Assembly: GCF_014656135.1 (NCBI RefSeq)
Contig: NZ_BNBV01000018.1
Location: forward strand, 1 to 64,000
Direction: 5' to 3'
Source: Streptomyces thermodiastaticus
GTDB lineage: Bacteria > Actinomycetota > Actinomycetes > Streptomycetales > Streptomycetaceae
DNA: 64,000 bases
Shown here: piece after piece, positions 16,540 through 24,594 of the stretch
Layout: each line of letters opens with the position of its first letter
Numbering within the stretch: position 1 is the stretch's first letter
Notes under the pieces: model-generated
Told to the model about the DNA's origin: nothing
Seen by the model: only the letters and a program-made list of their open reading frames with translations
The model's database searches: none
Translations under genes and position numbers: made by a program

Positions 16540-17472
16540 ATGGGGGCCGGTCACGACCACGGGCACGCGCACGGTGTCCACGGCACGGCTGCGGCGGCGC
16601 ACCGCGGCACGCTGCGTGCCGCGCTGGTGATCACCCTCACCGTGATGGCGGCGGAGATCGCCGGCGGTGTGCTCGCGGGCTCGCTCGCTCTGGTCGCGGA
16701 CGCCGCCCACATGGCGACGGACGCTCTCGGCCTCGGCATGGCGCTGCTGGCCATCCACTTCGCGAATCGTCCGGCGACCCGCAACCGCACCTACGGTTAC
16801 GCCCGGGCCGAGATCCTGGCCGCGCTGGCCAACTGTCTGCTGCTGCTCGGTGTCGGCGGGTATGTCCTGTTCGAGGCCGTCGAGCGGTTCCTCTCCCCGG
16901 TCGGCACCGACGGTGCGCTGATGATCTGGTTCGGTCTGTTCGGCCTGGTGGCGAACTCGGTGTCGCTGTCTCTGCTGATGCGCGGCCAGCAGGAGAGCCT
17001 CAATGTGCGGGGGGCCTTCCTGGAGGTGGCCTCGGACGCCCTCGGCTCGCTGGCGGTGATGGTCTCGGCGGCGGTGATCCTGCTCACCGGCTGGCAGGCC
17101 GCCGACCCGGCCGCCTCGCTCGCCATCGCCCTGCTGATCGTCCCGCGCACCGTCAAGCTGCTGCGTGAGACCCTGGACGTGCTGCTGGAGGCGGCCCCGC
17201 AGAACGTCGACATGGCCGCGGTCCGGGCGCACATGCTGGCCCTGGACGGGGTCGAGGACGTGCACGACCTGCACGTGTGGACCATCACCTCGGGGCTTCC
17301 GGTACTGTCCGCGCACGTCGTCGTCAGCTCGGAGGTGCTCAGCGCCGTCGGCCACGAGAAGCTGCTGCACGAGCTGCAGGACTGCCTGGGCGACCACTTC
17401 GACGTGGAGCACTGCACGTTCCAGCTGGAGCCCGGCGGGCATGCCGAGCACGAGGCGGGTCTGTGCCACTGA
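16540..17472 (+). CDS. Cation diffusion facilitator (zinc/cobalt efflux, CzcD/ZitB-like)
   Basis: This 310-residue membrane antiporter exports divalent metal ions. A histidine-rich N-terminus (GHDHGHAHGVHG) is followed by six hydrophobic segments. The metal site is shown by DAAHMATD in TM2 (D and HxxxD) and the equivalent TM5 segment EVASDALGS. The C-terminal cytoplasmic domain of about 90 residues has family-typical histidines (VHDLHVWTITSG). I chose the ATG at 16540, 11 bases after a GGAGGG site. An in-frame TTG 42 bases upstream has no ribosome-binding site. Zinc is the most likely substrate; the regulator is not in the window. Confidence 0.9.
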   Translation: MGAGHDHGHAHGVHGTAAAAHRGTLRAALVITLTVMAAEIAGGVLAGSLALVADAAHMATDALGLGMALLAIHFANRPATRNRTYGYARAEILAALANCLLLLGVGGYVLFEAVERFLSPVGTDGALMIWFGLFGLVANSVSLSLLMRGQQESLNVRGAFLEVASDALGSLAVMVSAAVILLTGWQAADPAASLAIALLIVPRTVKLLRETLDVLLEAAPQNVDMAAVRAHMLALDGVEDVHDLHVWTITSGLPVLSAHVVVSSEVLSAVGHEKLLHELQDCLGDHFDVEHCTFQLEPGGHAEHEAGLCH

Positions 17473-17694
17473 GGCGCACACCCACCCGAGCCCGCCGGCG
17501 CCCCGGAAGGGGACCCGGGGGGTTCCTCCGGAACCGCGTCGGGCACGATCACCTACCGGGTCCCTGGCGCGGCAACCGGCCGGCGACGGGCGCCGCCCAC
17601 GGCTGTGTGGGACATGCGGTGCGCCGACAAGCGCCGGGAGTGCCGGATTCGTGCGGCAGACTTGGGGGCTCGAGGACCGATGCGAAGGATGGGT

Positions 17695-18288
17695 ATGCCG
17701 ATCACACCTGCCACCGCGACGCACAGCTCGTCGAACGGGACCGCGGACGCGATTTTGCTCGAACTCGTCGACGAGGACGGCGTGACGATCGGCACCGCGG
17801 AAAAGCTCGCCGCCCATCAGCCGCCGGGCCGGCTGCACCGGGCGTTCTCGGTGTTCCTCTTCGACGACCGGGGACGGCTGCTGCTGCAGCAGCGGGCGCT
17901 CGGCAAGTACCACTCCCCCGGTGTGTGGTCCAACACCTGCTGCGGCCACCCCTACCCCGGTGAGGCGCCGTTCGCGGCGGCGGCCCGGCGCACCTACGAG
18001 GAGCTGGGGATCTCGCCGGCGCTGCTGACCGAGGCCGGAACGGTGCGCTACAACCACCCGGATCCGCTGTCGGGCCTGGTGGAGCAGGAGTACAACCACC
18101 TGTTCGTCGGTCTGGTGCGCGCCCCGCTGCACCCGGACCCGGACGAGGTCGGCGACACCGCGTTCGTGACCCCCGAGGAGCTGGCGAAGCGGCACGCCCG
18201 GGATGCGTTCTCGTCGTGGTTCATGACCGTTCTGGACGCCGCCCGGCCGGCGATCCGCGAGCTGACGGGCACCGCCGCGGGCTGGTGA
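17695..18288 (+). CDS. idi: Isopentenyl-diphosphate delta-isomerase, type I
   Basis: This 197-residue Nudix-fold enzyme interconverts IPP and DMAPP in the cytosol. The catalytic cysteine is in SNTCCGHP near residue 82, and the catalytic glutamate is in EQEYNHL near residue 132. The Nudix-like RRTYEELGI helix is also present. The start MPITPATAT has a GAAGGA site 8 bases upstream and gives the length typical of Streptomyces Idi. In-frame ATGs further upstream add non-conserved residues. It is not in the hopanoid operon but lies about 9 kb from its promoter, so it probably supports the same isoprenoid flux. It stands alone between the metal exporter and a convergent regulator. Confidence 0.95.
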   Translation: MPITPATATHSSSNGTADAILLELVDEDGVTIGTAEKLAAHQPPGRLHRAFSVFLFDDRGRLLLQQRALGKYHSPGVWSNTCCGHPYPGEAPFAAAARRTYEELGISPALLTEAGTVRYNHPDPLSGLVEQEYNHLFVGLVRAPLHPDPDEVGDTAFVTPEELAKRHARDAFSSWFMTVLDAARPAIRELTGTAAGW

Positions 18289-18302
18289 GCCCCGGCCGGG
18301 TG

Positions 18303-18338
18303 CCGTCCCGCGCCGCCGGCCGCGCGCGGCCGGGACGG
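18303..18338. terminator. Bidirectional hairpin between idi and the HATPase regulator
   Basis: Outer arms CCGTCCC (18303-18309) and GGGACGG (18332-18338) enclose a GC-only palindrome CCGGCCGC-GC-GCGGCCGG at 18316-18333. It separates two convergent genes. Confidence 0.6.
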
Positions 18339-18395
18339 GCGCGGCCGTGCTGCCGCAGCGGACGGAGCGCCCGGCAACAGGCGGGCCCGCGCCGG

Positions 18396-18899
18396 CTACC
18401 GGCCGGGCCCGAACGGCAGGGCGGCCCAGATCACCTTGCCGCCGCTCGCCGTGTGCTCGACACCGCACACTCCGCCCGCCTCCCGGGCGATCTCCTGGAC
18501 CAGCAGCAGGCCGCGGCCCCCGGTGCGCCCGTGGTCGGTGTGCAGGGCGCTGGGCCGGTAGGGGTGGTTGTCCTCCACGGACACCCGCAGCCACTCGGGG
18601 CCGACGGCGACCTCGACGGCGAGCATCGGCGACAGCAGCGCCGCGTGCCGTACGGCGTTGGTGACCAGCTCGGAGACGATCAGCAGCAGTCCGTGGACCA
18701 GGACTTCGGAGACGGGCACGCCCTGGCGCCGCAGCAGGTCGCGCACGGCGTGCCGGGCCTGCGGGACGGAGGCGTCGACGGTGGGCGCGGTGAAGCGCCA
18801 CACCCCCTCGTAGGGTGCCGGGTCCGGCGGCCGGGCACCGGGTGAGGCCGCCGCTCCTCCCGGCGGACGCGGGCCGCCGTCGCACCCGTGCTCGTCCAT
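18396..18899 (-). CDS. ATP-binding anti-sigma-type regulatory kinase (HATPase_c family)
   Basis: This 167-residue protein is a GHKL-type ATPase similar to the serine kinases/anti-sigma factors that are abundant in Streptomyces. The N-box is ELVTNAVRHA and the G1/G2 boxes are VEDNHPYRPS and GRGLLLVQEIA. A disordered, Pro- and Gly-rich tail of about 40 residues comes first. It probably binds a sigma or anti-anti-sigma partner encoded elsewhere. The start could also be the GTG at 18933-18935, giving 179 residues; neither start has a strong ribosome-binding site. It stands alone, convergent with idi. Confidence 0.8.
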   Translation of the reverse strand: MDEHGCDGGPRPPGGAAASPGARPPDPAPYEGVWRFTAPTVDASVPQARHAVRDLLRRQGVPVSEVLVHGLLLIVSELVTNAVRHAALLSPMLAVEVAVGPEWLRVSVEDNHPYRPSALHTDHGRTGGRGLLLVQEIAREAGGVCGVEHTASGGKVIWAALPFGPGR

Positions 18900-19204
18900 G
18901 CTCCAGTCGCCGTCCTCGCGCTCGGTGGTCGCCACACGTCGAGTCTTGGTAACGCAGCGCTCGGTTCCCAGGACTGACCACAAGTGCACGGATTTCCCGC
19001 ATTTACCGACCGTTACTGTGCATCCGGCACCCGCGTGTGACCGTTGCTGTCCGGTCCGCACCGCTTGGGCACCACGCCGCTTTTTCGGTCGCCCACCCCG
19101 GCGACGACGGCACGGGCCGGTGCGGCGACGGGGCGTGACGGCCGGCGGCCGGGACGGCGGCAGCGGCGGCACCGCTGCGACGCCGCTGCGGACGCCGTGC
19201 CGGG

Positions 19205-19843
19205 TCAGGTGGGCCAGGGGGCGTTCAGGACCCGCTCGACCATGCTGGTGCGGCGGAATCCGGGGACGAAATGCTCCAGCACGTCCGCGTTGACCGTGCC
19301 GTACGTGGTGTCGGGGCGGTGCCGGAGCCCCTCGGCGAACAGACGCAGGAACCGCTGTTTGAAGGCGCCGCGCGGATGGGCCGCGACGATCTCGTCGACC
19401 CGGTCGCGGTCCAGCTGGTCGAGGCGCAGGCCGACCGCGTCGGTGAGCACGCCGGCGTTCAACGCCGCCGTCTCCGGTCCCAGGCGGGCGGGGATCCCCG
19501 GCGTGGTGTGCAGCGCGACGGCCGACCAGACCACCTCGGCGGACCTCTCCGGGAAGCCGCGGTCGAGCAGGAACGCCCGTGCGTGGTCGGCGCCGTCGAG
19601 CTCGAAGCGCTGGGGAGTGGCGGAGAAGGGGACGGCAAGTCCCGTGTCGTGGAACATCGCCGCCACGTAGAGCAGCTCGGGATCCGGCGTGAGGCCGAGC
19701 GCTCGCGCGTGCCGGGACGCGAACAGGAAGACGCGTCTGGAGTGGTGGTACAGCAGGGGGTCGCCGGTCTCCTGCAGGAAGCGGGCGGCCTGTATCGCGA
19801 CCGCGGTGTCCGGGAGGTCCACTCCCGCGATGGTCTCGCTCAT
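19205..19843 (-). CDS. HD-domain phosphohydrolase-like protein (cyanamide-hydratase type)
   Basis: This 212-residue protein contains one HD domain. Metal-ligand motifs are HHSRRVFLFA near residue 33 and MFHDTGLA near residue 63. A further histidine sits in DGADHARAFLLDRG, and one more in VALHTTPGIPARLGPE. The pattern resembles HD proteins annotated as cyanamide hydratase-like, but many of these have unknown substrates. The start MSETIAGVDLPD is preferred; the frame extends 29 residues upstream without conservation. It is monocistronic. The 269-bp gap before it towards the HATPase gene holds nothing I recognise. Confidence 0.75.
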   Translation of the reverse strand: MSETIAGVDLPDTAVAIQAARFLQETGDPLLYHHSRRVFLFASRHARALGLTPDPELLYVAAMFHDTGLAVPFSATPQRFELDGADHARAFLLDRGFPERSAEVVWSAVALHTTPGIPARLGPETAALNAGVLTDAVGLRLDQLDRDRVDEIVAAHPRGAFKQRFLRLFAEGLRHRPDTTYGTVNADVLEHFVPGFRRTSMVERVLNAPWPT

Positions 19844-19957
19844 GACGCCGGTGCTTTCCCTGGGCCCGTGTGAGCGCCGGGACGTGCGCTCCCACTCTCC
19901 ACGGTGCGGCCCGGCGACGTCCCGCGCCATCCGGCCGGGCCGCCGCGGACGGGACGG

Positions 19958-20030
19958 ATGCCGGCAGGGCGTATGCCGGCAGGGCGTATGCCGGCAGGGC
20001 GTATGCCGGCAGGGCGTATGCCGGCAGGGC
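19958..20030. repeat. Tandem array of a 15-bp unit
   Basis: The unit ATGCCGGCAGGGCGT occurs four times in full (from 19958, 19973, 19988 and 20003) plus 13 bases of a fifth copy from 20018. Copies are identical. The array lies in the gap between the HD gene start and the MFS gene end and abuts the MFS terminator. Exact copies suggest recent slippage expansion. Confidence 0.9.
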
Positions 20031-20071
20031 CCGCCCGGGAGCCCCGCGTACGGCGGATCTCCCGGGCGGGC
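20029..20071 (-). terminator. Hairpin terminator after the MFS gene
   Basis: Perfect 13-bp arms GCCCGCCCGGGAG (20029-20041) and CTCCCGGGCGGGC (20059-20071) with a 17-base loop lie 10 bases past the MFS stop. This ends the IclR-led operon. Confidence 0.75.
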
Positions 20072-20081
20072 GGCAGACGGC

Positions 20082-21383
20082 TCAGCTCGCCACCAGGTCG
20101 GGCTTGCCGCCCGACGCGGTGTCCGCCGGGCGACGGTCCCGCTGGGGCAGGACCAGCATCGAGCCCGCGCCGATCACCGCCAGGACGGTCATCACGACGA
20201 AGCCACTGGAGAAGCTGCCGGTGGAGGAGACGATGAAGCCCATGACGGACGGCGCGACGATGCCGGACAGGGCGAACGCCGCGTCGGCGAACCCCGCGGC
20301 GACACCGGGTTGCGCCGGCACCGCGTCGATGGCCGCGACCCACCAGATGCCGCCGGTGACGAAGCCCAGGCCGACCCCGACCGAGATGAAGGTGACCGAG
20401 ACCGTCAGCGACGGAGCCACCACGATCGGGACGAGGGCGGCGCCGGACAGCAGCAGGGCCACGCCCATGATGGTCAGCCGGGAGCGGGGGCTGCCGGTGC
20501 GGGCGAAGACCCGGTCGGTGATCACACCGCCGAGGAGCGCGCCCACCACACCGGCCGCCCACGGTGCCACGGTGAACAGGCCGACGGCGGTGATGCTCAG
20601 CCCGTACTCCGAGGACAGGTAGTCGGGCAGCCAGTACATGAAGCCCCAGAACATGAAGCCCCAGGCGAAGTAGCCGACCGCGATGATCCACAGATTGCGG
20701 TTGGTGAGCACGGGACGCCAGTGCACCCGCCCCTTGGAGGAACGTTCCTCCTCCAGCTGGCCGGCGGCGATGTGCGCGCGTTCCCACTCCGACACCCGGC
20801 TGTGCTCCTCAGGAGTGTTCCACAGCAGCACCCAGGCGGCGGCGAACCACAACGCGCCGAGGACCGCGAGCACCCAGAACATGCCGCGCCAGCCCACGCC
20901 CGAGATCAGCTGCGTGACCAGCGGGCCGCCGATCAGCAGCGAGCCGGCCACGGCGACACCGCCGACCATGGCGAGCGCGACCCCGCGTTCCTTCTGCGGC
21001 AGCCAGCGGCTGACGGTGCGGGTCGCCGCCGGGAAACCCGGGCCCTCACCGGCGCCGAGAATCACCCGTGCCACGAACAGCCCGATGAACGAGCCGGAGA
21101 CCGGGGTCACCGCGGTGACCACCGACCAGATGGCCACACCCACCAGCAGGATGCGCCGCGCGCCGTAGCGGTCCACCAGCGGTCCCGCGGCGAACGCGAA
21201 CACCATGTAGCCGACGGAGAACGCGCTGCTGATCAGACCGTACTGGGACTTGCTGATGCCGAACGCCTCGGAGAGCGGGTCCACGGCGTAGCTGACCGCG
21301 CTGCGGTCGATGTAGTTGATGACGATGAGGGCGACGATCAGTCCGAGTGTCAGCCACCGGACGTGGGAACGCGAGGATCTCAT
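20082..21383 (-). CDS. MFS organic-anion importer (ACS family)
   Basis: This 433-residue protein has about twelve hydrophobic segments. It carries the MFS motif DRYGARRI after TM2 and starts TLGLIVALIVINYIDRSAVSYAV, typical of the anion:cation symporter group (hexuronate, glucarate, tartrate and phthalate transporters). It is the last gene of the minus-strand operon led by the IclR regulator and probably imports the pathway substrate. The ACS assignment fits a carboxylate or other organic anion. A short GC-rich gap of 39 bp separates it from the upstream MmgE/PrpD gene. A strong terminator follows. Confidence 0.87.
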   Translation of the reverse strand: MRSSRSHVRWLTLGLIVALIVINYIDRSAVSYAVDPLSEAFGISKSQYGLISSAFSVGYMVFAFAAGPLVDRYGARRILLVGVAIWSVVTAVTPVSGSFIGLFVARVILGAGEGPGFPAATRTVSRWLPQKERGVALAMVGGVAVAGSLLIGGPLVTQLISGVGWRGMFWVLAVLGALWFAAAWVLLWNTPEEHSRVSEWERAHIAAGQLEEERSSKGRVHWRPVLTNRNLWIIAVGYFAWGFMFWGFMYWLPDYLSSEYGLSITAVGLFTVAPWAAGVVGALLGGVITDRVFARTGSPRSRLTIMGVALLLSGAALVPIVVAPSLTVSVTFISVGVGLGFVTGGIWWVAAIDAVPAQPGVAAGFADAAFALSGIVAPSVMGFIVSSTGSFSSGFVVMTVLAVIGAGSMLVLPQRDRRPADTASGGKPDLVAS

Positions 21384-21422
21384 GGGTTCACCTCGGGGAG
21401 GGGATGGGGAGTCGGCGACGGC

Positions 21423-22886
21423 TCAGGTGCCGTCCGCCACCGCGGACAGGGCGCGGGTCAGCTCCGCGGTGTCCGGGGCCGTTGCGATGTGCCATACCGT
21501 GTCGGCCAGTGCTCTGACAGCCCGCTCGTCACCCGTGCCGAGGGTGTTGGCGTAGAACTTCGCGGTGAGTTCCATGGCGTCGAGAGGGTTTTCGGGGCTT
21601 CCCCTGTTCACCATGACCCGTTCGGTCACGGTGGTGCCGTCGTCCAGTTCCGCGGTGAGTACGGCCGGGAACTGGTGCGGGAAGACGGCGGTGCACTCCT
21701 CGTCCGCGACGCAGGTCACGCGTGCGGCGAGGGCCAGGCGGGCGGGGTCGGCCGCCGCCTCGTCGGTGAAGTCCTCGTGGAACACACCGAGTCCGTGGCC
21801 CGGTTCCCCCGGCCGGGCCAGCAGTCCGGCGGCCACCGTGTAGGGGCCGCTGAACGCCGCGTGGTAGCCCGAGCGCGGACGGGCCTTCTCGGCCGCCGGC
21901 TCCGCGATGGTGCGCAGCACGGGTGCCGGAACACCCAGAGTCAGCCGCGCGATGCGCTCGGGATCGACCCCGCGGGCGCGCAGCCGCATGGCCGCGTCCA
22001 CGCCCGCGTGGGTGAAGTGGTTGCAGGGATAGGGCTTGATGAACAGCCGGGACAGCTCCCAGCGTTCGCCGAGCTGCTGCGTCGTCTCGGCGACGACGGT
22101 GTCCGCGTCGAAGCGGTCGCCGCAGAACGCCTGGAAGAAACCGAAGCGGCCCTCCAGGACGGTGGGCGGGCCGGTCAGCCCGAGCCGGGCCATGTCCGCG
22201 GCCACGACACCGGCGTGGGCGGCCCAGCCGCAGTGCACACGTTTGACGGTGCCTCCGGTGCGGTTGGCCTCGATGATGCCGGACCCCATGCTCGCGGCGA
22301 TGCCGATGGCGGAGCAGATGCCGTCGGCGTCCAGGCCGCGCAGCATGGCCGCCGCGACGGCCGCGCCGATCGCCCCGCAGATCGCGGTGGCGTGCAGACC
22401 CCGGTCGAAGAAGACCGAGTTGCCGAGGTCCGCGTCGTACTGGGCCATGCCGAGCCGGCAGGTGACCTCGATGCCGACGGCCCCGGCGGCCAGCAGCTGC
22501 GCGCCGCTCGCGCCGACGGCCTCGGCGGTGGCCAGGGCGGTGGGCAGCACGGACGCCGAGGGGTGCAGGACGGACGGCAGGTGGGTGTCGTCGAAGTCCA
22601 GGCTGTGCGCGAGGGTGCCGTTGACCAGGGCCGCCGACGGGGCGGGCAGCCGGGTCGCGGACCCGATGACGGTGGCGGCGGGTGTGCCGCCCCATTCGCG
22701 GGTCAGTTCCCGCACGGCGGCCCCGGGCCGCTGGGACAGGGCGGCGAGGCTGTTGCCGATCAGGTCCAGCAGGTGGCCGGTGACCTTGTCGCGCAGCCCG
22801 TCGGGCAGGCCGGTGTCCCGGACGGACACGGCGAACGCGGCGAGCTGCTGGGCGGCGGTCGGCTGGGGGCTGGAGGCAGTGGTCAT
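21423..22886 (-). CDS. MmgE/PrpD family protein (first copy)
   Basis: This 487-residue protein belongs to the family that includes 2-methylcitrate dehydratase PrpD and cis-aconitate decarboxylase. Family segments include LVNGTLAHSLDFDDTHLPSVLHPS near residue 90 and TVKRVHCGWAAHAGVVAA near residue 215. Another is FIKPYPCNHFTHAGVDAA near residue 285. These enzymes act on tricarboxylic or dicarboxylic acids by dehydration, decarboxylation or isomerisation, but substrates vary widely. Its start overlaps the cyclase stop (ATGA). A second, divergent MmgE/PrpD copy starts the plus-strand operon, so the pathway likely uses both on different intermediates. The precise reaction is unknown. Confidence 0.85.
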   Translation of the reverse strand: MTTASSPQPTAAQQLAAFAVSVRDTGLPDGLRDKVTGHLLDLIGNSLAALSQRPGAAVRELTREWGGTPAATVIGSATRLPAPSAALVNGTLAHSLDFDDTHLPSVLHPSASVLPTALATAEAVGASGAQLLAAGAVGIEVTCRLGMAQYDADLGNSVFFDRGLHATAICGAIGAAVAAAMLRGLDADGICSAIGIAASMGSGIIEANRTGGTVKRVHCGWAAHAGVVAADMARLGLTGPPTVLEGRFGFFQAFCGDRFDADTVVAETTQQLGERWELSRLFIKPYPCNHFTHAGVDAAMRLRARGVDPERIARLTLGVPAPVLRTIAEPAAEKARPRSGYHAAFSGPYTVAAGLLARPGEPGHGLGVFHEDFTDEAAADPARLALAARVTCVADEECTAVFPHQFPAVLTAELDDGTTVTERVMVNRGSPENPLDAMELTAKFYANTLGTGDERAVRALADTVWHIATAPDTAELTRALSAVADGT

Positions 22887-23713
22887 CAGGCCACCACCGC
22901 GATCGGGCGGATCGGGGAGCCGGTGCCGCCGACGATCCGCAGCGGGGCGACGATGAACAGGAACTCGTGCACGCCGGCGGCGGACAGGTCCTCCAGGGCC
23001 AGGTGTTCCATGATGTAGATGCCGTGGTCGACCAGGAGCAGCCGGTGCACCGGCAGCACGCTGTGCCCGGCGCCCGGGGGTATCCGCTCGCAGGCGGTGG
23101 TGTCGCAGCCGACGGCGCGCACCCCGCGTTCGGCGAGCCAGGCGCCCGCGTCCTCGGTGATGCCGGGGACGCCGGACTCCTTGCCCAGGTAGGCGACCGG
23201 GTCGTCGAAGTGGCGGGCCCAGCCGGTGCGGACCACGGCGACGTCGCCCCGGCGCGGCTCGGCGCCGCCCAGCTCGGCCGCCTTCTCCAGGTCGGCCGCG
23301 GTCACCCCGTAGCCGCCGGGGAGGGTGTCGGTGCCCAGGGCCGCGGCCACGTCGAGCAGCACGCCGCGGGTCACCATCGCCGGGGTGCGTTCGGCGCCGT
23401 GCACGGAGAAGGAGCCGCCGGCCTGTGCCTCGGCCGCGTCGACGCCGCCGTGCAGCAGGCCGTTGTGGCTGACATGGGACAGGGCGTCGATGTGGGTGCC
23501 GACATGGCCGCCGGTGATGATCACCTCGTTGGCGGCGGATCCGCCGTCGGGGCGGACCATGTCGCCGTGCCGGCGGGCCAGGGTCATGCGGAAGCCGGGG
23601 TGGTTGGGCGAGCACGGCATGCCGGTGAACAGCGGCTGGCCGAGTTCGATGATGCGCGGGTCGCTCGGCAGCGCGGCGAGCAGCGGGTTCGAGGTGTGCG
23701 GAACGGAGGTCAT
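22886..23713 (-). CDS. Cyclase-family metal hydrolase (kynurenine-formamidase-like)
   Basis: This 275-residue protein carries the metal-binding motif HxGTHxDxxxH as HVGTHIDALSH (H70, H74, D76, H80). The family, often called cyclase, includes arylformamidase and isatin hydrolase, which hydrolyse amide or lactam bonds using manganese or zinc. Additional conserved segments are RGVLLDVA and RTGWARHF. In this operon it probably opens an amide or ring in a substrate imported by the MFS protein. It pairs naturally with the hydantoinase-like amidohydrolase of the divergent operon. The start MTSVPHTS was chosen because the reading frame upstream is low-complexity and non-conserved. Confidence 0.85.
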   Translation of the reverse strand: MTSVPHTSNPLLAALPSDPRIIELGQPLFTGMPCSPNHPGFRMTLARRHGDMVRPDGGSAANEVIITGGHVGTHIDALSHVSHNGLLHGGVDAAEAQAGGSFSVHGAERTPAMVTRGVLLDVAAALGTDTLPGGYGVTAADLEKAAELGGAEPRRGDVAVVRTGWARHFDDPVAYLGKESGVPGITEDAGAWLAERGVRAVGCDTTACERIPPGAGHSVLPVHRLLLVDHGIYIMEHLALEDLSAAGVHEFLFIVAPLRIVGGTGSPIRPIAVVA

Positions 23714-23763
23714 GACCTGCCTTGCCTGGATGTGGTGGGGGTGTGGGCGGGAAGCCGGTGGTG

Positions 23764-24594
23764 TCAGCCGGCGAGGTCGAGCACCCAGCGGGCGCGGGCC
23801 ACGACCGCGGGGTCGACGAACCGGCCGCGGTCGTCGAGCCAGGCCGCGCTGCCCGCGTCCTCGGCGCGGCGCAGCGAGTCGAGGAGCCGGCGGGCGTCCT
23901 CGACCTGTTCCGGCCGCGGGGTGAAGGCGGCGTTGACCGGGGGGATCTGCCGGGGGTGGATGACGGACCGGCCGAAGAAGCCGTGTGCGTGGGCGCGCCG
24001 GGTGTCGGCGGTGAGGCCGTCGAGGTCGGCGACGTCGGTCCACACGCTCTGGACGGGGCCGGGAAGGCCGGCGGCGCGTGCGGCGTTGACGAGGCGGGCG
24101 CGGGCCCAGTCGAGGGCGCCGGCATCGCTCACCCGCAGGTCGGCGGCGAGGTCCGCCTCGCCCAGCGAGAGCAGGGCGACCTGGGGTGCGGCGGTGGCCA
24201 GGGCGAAGGCGCGTTCCACTCCGAGGGCCGTCTCGAACAGCAGGTGCAGCGGGGCGTCGATGCGGCCGAGCACTGCCCGGATCTCCTCGGGGCTCTCGCA
24301 CTTGGGCAGCCGCAGTCCCTGCACGGGGGTGCCGGCGAGGGCGTCGAGGTCGGCGCGGCCTTCCAGGGTGCGGACCGGGTTGACGCGTATCCACAGCGGT
24401 TTGGGCCAGGTGGCGGTCACGGCCTCGACGGCGTGGGCGCGGGCCTCGTCCTTGCGGCCGGCGGGGACGGAGTCCTCCAGGTCGAGGACGACGGCGTCGG
24501 CGTCGCCCGCCATCGCCTTGTCGAGCAGGCCGGGTCGGGTCGCGGGCACGTACAGCCAGGACCGTGCGGCGCCGACCGCCCGCGGGGCGGTCAT
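23764..24594 (-). CDS. HpcH/HpaI aldolase family, CitE-like CoA-ester lyase
   Basis: This 276-residue protein resembles the beta subunit of citrate lyase and the malyl-CoA or citramalyl-CoA lyases. Evident segments are RSWLYVPATRPGLLDKA, VVLDLEDSVPAGRKDEAR (metal-binding region), WIRVNPV and FGRSVIHPRQI. In the family a magnesium ion and a conserved glutamate cleave a 3-hydroxy-3-acyl-CoA ester to acetyl-CoA plus a keto acid. The neighbouring CoA-transferase would make the CoA ester. Its ATG overlaps the CoA-transferase stop (ATGA). The likely output is central metabolites such as acetyl-CoA and pyruvate or glyoxylate. The specific ester is unknown. Confidence 0.87.
   Translation of the reverse strand: MTAPRAVGAARSWLYVPATRPGLLDKAMAGDADAVVLDLEDSVPAGRKDEARAHAVEAVTATWPKPLWIRVNPVRTLEGRADLDALAGTPVQGLRLPKCESPEEIRAVLGRIDAPLHLLFETALGVERAFALATAAPQVALLSLGEADLAADLRVSDAGALDWARARLVNAARAAGLPGPVQSVWTDVADLDGLTADTRRAHAHGFFGRSVIHPRQIPPVNAAFTPRPEQVEDARRLLDSLRRAEDAGSAAWLDDRGRFVDPAVVARARWVLDLAG

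Noticed and set aside
17521-17535. GGTTCC-TCC-GGAACC palindrome after the cation exporter, similar to the IclR arms GTTCC/GGAAC
   Set aside because: The spacer is 3 bases rather than 7 and it lies after a gene end; a weak terminator or chance is more likely than an IclR site.
19689-23018. Plus-strand open frame of 1109 codons spanning the MFS and MmgE/PrpD genes
   Set aside because: It is antisense to two well-supported genes, is very rich in Gly, Arg, His and Gln, and has no recognisable domain. It is a GC-bias artefact.
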